From: Luteimonas kalidii
Lineage (GTDB): Bacteria; Pseudomonadota; Gammaproteobacteria; Xanthomonadales; Xanthomonadaceae
DNA length: 64,000 nucleotides
NCBI RefSeq assembly: GCF_029887935.1
Contig: NZ_JARXRO010000007.1
Location: 32,024 to 96,023 of the forward strand
Reading direction: 5' to 3'
Of the stretch, positions 61,347 to 64,000 are shown piece after piece (within the stretch, counting starts at the first letter, position 1; each line of letters begins with the position of its first letter). The translations under genes were made by a program, and so were the position numbers. The notes below the pieces were generated by a model, which saw only the letters and a list, made by a program, of their open reading frames with translations, was not told the DNA's origin and did not search any database.

Positions 61347-61464
61347 GTCGGATCTCCCGTATGGACCGGATACTAGTGCGGACTTCTCTATAGCGGATGT
61401 GCCATTAGTCGCGGGGGGCCGCGACGCGCCACAATCGGGGTCCGTTTCCGCACCGGACCGCCGC

Positions 61465-62397
61465 ATGACCCGATCGAGCCTGCTGACCGCCGCCCTGGCG
61501 GCGACCCTCCTCGCGCCGGCCCTGGCCGCCGACCCGCCAGCCGGCACCGCGGCCCCGCGCACCACCCAGGAGGTGCTCGACGCCTCCGCCACGTCCGACT
61601 GGCGCACGCCCGATCCCGCCGACACCCTGTACCTGGACCTCGAGGCCGGACGGGTGGTGATCGAACTCGCGCCGGCATTCGCTCCGGACCACGTGGAAAA
61701 CATCCGCACCCTGGCGCGTGGCGGCTTCTGGAACGGCACCAGCGTGTACCGCTCGCACGACAACTTCGTGGTCCAGTTCGGCGATGCCGATGCCGACGAC
61801 GGGACGAAGGCGAAGCCGCTGGGGCGGGCGAAGACGGCATTGCCCGCCGAGTTCGAGCGCGACGCGCGCGGACTGGCCTTCCACGCCCTGCCCGACCGCG
61901 ACGGCTGGGCGCCGGAGGTCGGCTTCGCCAATGGATTTCCGGCCGCGCGCGACGGTGCCGACGGTCGCGCGTGGATGGCGCACTGCTACGGCGCGCTGGG
62001 CGCCGGGCGCGGCAACGAGGCCGACAGCAGCAATGGCGCCGAACTCTACGTCGTCACCGGGCAGTCGCCGCGCCAGCTCGACCGCAACATGAGCGTGGTC
62101 GGGCGCGTGATCCGCGGCATGGAGCTGCTCAGCGCGCTGCCGCGCGGCCCCGGCCCGCTGGGCGTATACGACGACCCGGCGCGCCGCACGCCGATCCGCG
62201 CGATCACCCTCGCCGCCGATGTCCCGGAGGCCGGGCGCGAGCGCATCGAAGTGCTGCGCACCGACACCGACACCTTCGATGCCTACGTCGAATCGCGCCG
62301 CAACCGCCGCGACACGTTCTACAAGCGCCCGGCCGGCCACGTCGACCTGTGCAACATCGCCATCCCCGAACGCACTCCGCAAGACGGCCGCGGGTGA
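61465..62397 (+). CDS. Secreted cyclophilin-type peptidyl-prolyl isomerase
   Basis: 310 residues. Signal peptide [21 protein letters not shown], then a cyclophilin domain. [54 protein letters not shown] contains the usual Arg, Phe and Gln of the active site. [34 protein letters not shown] is the second half. It is longer than PpiA (about 190) because of an insertion of about 40 residues and a C-terminal extension of about 60 residues with [30 protein letters not shown]. It is periplasmic and divergent from padR. A -10-like TATAGC lies near 61391. Confidence 0.9.
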   Translation: MTRSSLLTAALAATLLAPALAADPPAGTAAPRTTQEVLDASATSDWRTPDPADTLYLDLEAGRVVIELAPAFAPDHVENIRTLARGGFWNGTSVYRSHDNFVVQFGDADADDGTKAKPLGRAKTALPAEFERDARGLAFHALPDRDGWAPEVGFANGFPAARDGADGRAWMAHCYGALGAGRGNEADSSNGAELYVVTGQSPRQLDRNMSVVGRVIRGMELLSALPRGPGPLGVYDDPARRTPIRAITLAADVPEAGRERIEVLRTDTDTFDAYVESRRNRRDTFYKRPAGHVDLCNIAIPERTPQDGRG

Positions 62398-62479
62398 ACG
62401 CAATCAGAGCGGCGTCCTCACGCCGCGTTTGCCGGGCGCGACCTAGGCTGCGGCTGCCCCCTACGCAGTCGAGGACCCG

Positions 62480-62773
62480 ATGGCCCTGCTCCGCTTCCGC
62501 ATCGCCGGCAATGACGACCACGTGCGCGCGATCATGAACCTGCTGCAAAGCCTGGACGGCATCGAGCACGTCGAGGAAGTCGACGACCTGATGCCGCACC
62601 TGGACGATGCGGATTCGAGTTCGGCCGGCCTGCACGACGTGCGCGGCGCCGACACGCACGAGGTGGAGGTCGAAGTGCCCAACCCGTCGACCGCGCGCAA
62701 GGTGCGCGAAGCGGTGGAGGCGCTGGCCTTCGATCTCGACGCGCTGGTCGAGATCGAGGAAGACGAGGCCTAG
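62480..62773 (+). CDS. Small acidic protein of unknown function
   Basis: 97 residues, highly acidic. FRIAGNDDHVRAIMNLLQSLDGIEHVEEVDDLMP and VEVEVPNPSTARKVREAVEALAFDLDALVEI alternate strand-helix-strand and suggest a ferredoxin- or ACT-like fold, perhaps ligand-binding. No family is recognised. It follows the cyclophilin gene by 82 bp and is convergent with the aldo/keto reductase gene. The ATG at 62480 is preceded by GAGGA, a plausible ribosome binding site. Confidence 0.75.
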   Translation: MALLRFRIAGNDDHVRAIMNLLQSLDGIEHVEEVDDLMPHLDDADSSSAGLHDVRGADTHEVEVEVPNPSTARKVREAVEALAFDLDALVEIEEDEA

Positions 62774-62803
62774 CAATCGCGGAACACGTGCCGGTCAGCC
62801 CGG

Positions 62804-63757
62804 TCAGCCCGCGGCCGGCAGTGCGTCGATGAACTCGGCCATGCGGCGACGCTGGTCCGCATCGGGCAGGCGGCCGCGCCCGCCACCCAGGTTGTCGATC
62901 ATGTTGCGGGCCTTGCTGGTGGCCGGGGTCACGCAGGTCACGGCCGGGTGCGCGGCGACGTACTTGATCATGAACTGCGCCCACGAGGCGGCATCGAATT
63001 CCGCCGCCCATTCGGGCAGCGCGCGGTCGCCGATCCGGCTCCACAGCCGCGTGCGGCCGAAGGGCACGTACACCAGCACGCCGATCCTGCGCTCCTGCGC
63101 CAGCGGCAGGATGGTCTCCTCGACGTCGCGGTTGTCGACCGCGTAGTCGACGCCGATGAAATCGATCCGTTCGTTGCGCATCACCTCCAGCAGGCGCGGA
63201 TAGGCCGGCTTGCTGGTCGAGGTGACGCCCACGTAGCGGATGCGCCCGTCCGCCTTGTACTGCTGCAGCAACCCCAGCTGGGTCGCGATGTCGGCCAGGT
63301 TGTGCACCTGCACCAGGTCCAGGCGCTCCTTGCCCAGGCGCCGGAACGAGGTCTCCAGCTGTTCGCGCGCCGCCGCCGGATCGGCCTTGTCGCCGCCACG
63401 CGGCACGGCGTTGAGCTTGGTCGCCCAGAACACGCGCTCGGTGATTCCCAACTCGCGCGCGATCGTGCCGGCCACCTCTTCGGACGCGCCGTACGCGGGC
63501 GCGGTATCGAACACCGAGCCGCCGCCGGCGACCAGTGCCTGCAGCACCTCACGCAGCGCCGAGACATCCTCGCTGCGCGCCACCTGGGCGAAAGTTGCCG
63601 AACTGCCCAGTCCCACCAGCGGCAGTGCCTCCCCACTGGACGGAATCGCGCGCGTGAGCAGCGGCGCCTGGTCCGCAGCGAACGCGCGCCCATGCGGAAA
63701 CGCCGCGGCGATGGCGGCGGCGAGCGAGATCTTCAGGCAGTCACGGCGCGTGGTCAT
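62804..63757 (-). CDS. Tat-exported aldo/keto reductase
   Basis: 317 residues. The twin-arginine leader TTRRDCLKISLAAAIAAAFPHGRAFA is followed by an aldo/keto reductase barrel. The catalytic tetrad is visible: Asp in SVFDTAPAYG, Tyr in APAYG, Lys in FWATKLNAV and His in LVQVHNLAD. ITYxGxT-like YVGVTSTSKPAYP and FIGVDYAVDNRDVEETILPLAQ are family motifs. The NADPH-binding C-terminal loop appears shortened (ATSKARNMIDNLGGG), so cofactor use after export is unclear. It stands alone at the right end. Confidence 0.9.
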   Translation of the reverse strand: MTTRRDCLKISLAAAIAAAFPHGRAFAADQAPLLTRAIPSSGEALPLVGLGSSATFAQVARSEDVSALREVLQALVAGGGSVFDTAPAYGASEEVAGTIARELGITERVFWATKLNAVPRGGDKADPAAAREQLETSFRRLGKERLDLVQVHNLADIATQLGLLQQYKADGRIRYVGVTSTSKPAYPRLLEVMRNERIDFIGVDYAVDNRDVEETILPLAQERRIGVLVYVPFGRTRLWSRIGDRALPEWAAEFDAASWAQFMIKYVAAHPAVTCVTPATSKARNMIDNLGGGRGRLPDADQRRRMAEFIDALPAAG

Positions 63758-63897
63758 GTGCGTCTCCAGGGGAGTCGAAGGGTCGACCGAGTGTGGTCAA
63801 TCCGCGGCGCCACTTCAAACCGGCGTTACGCAACGGCGCCTGCGGGCTGCCCCAGCGTCCCCGGCGTGCAGCGCGTGGACCCGACGCGCCAAACCCC

Positions 63898-63931
63898 GAA
63901 GCCGGATCCTCCCGGAAGCCGGATCCTCCCG
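63898..63931. repeat. Tandem pair of a 17-bp unit
   Basis: Two exact head-to-tail copies of GAAGCCGGATCCTCCCG, followed by GGAGTACG. They lie in the otherwise gene-free right end (63758-64000), upstream of the aldo/keto reductase gene. The last 40 bp are a GC-rich palindromic stretch around GCGCGCGATCGCGCG. Confidence 0.8.
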
Positions 63932-64000
63932 GGAGTACGTCCATCGCCCTGCCGGGCCCCGCGCGCGATCGCGCGTGGACGGCTCGGGTCAGCCCGCGCG

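Noticed and set aside
61359..61373. GTATGGACCGGATAC as a strong PadR operator
   Set aside because: Only four bases on each side pair; the centre is not symmetric. It is mentioned with padR but too weak to list as a site.

Overview
This is about 64 kb of very GC-rich, densely coding bacterial DNA. Gene content and order point to a gammaproteobacterium of the Xanthomonadaceae (Lysobacter/Luteimonas/Stenotrophomonas type): yhbY-rlmE-ftsH, pyrG-kdsA-eno-ftsB-ispD-ispF, surE-pcm-nlpD without rpoS, a perfect CRP/Clp-type operator, and the TolB-like TPR membrane protein common in that family. The family assignment is inference from protein style and synteny. I see no rRNA, tRNA, CRISPR array, intact insertion sequence, prophage or plasmid gene.

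Layout. 1-18,484 is conserved housekeeping DNA: a TPR membrane protein running off the left edge, ftsH/rlmE, yhbY, the nlpD-exoD-pcm-surE operon, an Smr protein, truD, and the pyrG-kdsA-(unknown)-eno-ftsB-ispD-ispF operon whose genes mostly overlap by 1-4 bp, then parE. 18,485-19,224 is a repeat-rich junction with no gene. 19,225-40,134 is an L-arabinose (arabinofuranose) catabolic region: two GH43 enzymes and a GH127 enzyme, a YtfQRT-YjfF furanose-type ABC importer, aldose 1-epimerase, L-arabinose 1-dehydrogenase, L-arabonate dehydratase, 2-keto-3-deoxyarabonate dehydratase (AraD1/GguC) and alpha-ketoglutaric semialdehyde dehydrogenase, with a LysR regulator. mgtC, an Excalibur-domain protein and an N-formylglutamate amidohydrolase are interspersed. 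40,234-53,130 is mixed: gor, an amino-acid dehydrogenase, DUF418, a SlyD-like isomerase, two NlpC/P60 hydrolases, a BASS transporter, a DUF6644/DUF6152 pair, an active/inactive M16 peptidase pair and a DAACS symporter. 53,446-60,024 holds an alkaline phosphatase and polyhydroxybutyrate (PHB) mobilisation genes (3-hydroxybutyrate dehydrogenase, patatin, intracellular PHB depolymerase). The right end has a PadR/HAAS-sensor pair, a secreted cyclophilin, a small unknown and a Tat-exported aldo/keto reductase.

How the genes work together. Arabinan- or glycoprotein-derived L-arabinofuranose is released by GH43/GH127 enzymes, imported by the furanose-type ABC system, epimerised, oxidised, dehydrated twice and oxidised to alpha-ketoglutarate. 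Three ATA-N10-TAT sites (before the LysR gene, before the dehydratase, before araD1) suggest that the split locus is one LysR regulon.

Most notable observations. Small divergent copies of the 3' ends of nlpD and parE lie just downstream of the intact genes. A hairpin repeat family has two copies whose stems differ but stay paired. The three-site LysR regulon is described above. A perfect PhaR-type operator precedes the PHB depolymerase, a perfect CRP/Clp site precedes one NlpC/P60 gene, a 57-codon leader ORF is fused stop-to-start to mgtC, and a hairpin sequesters the rlmE ribosome binding site. I did not find a clearly new multi-gene defence or mobile system.
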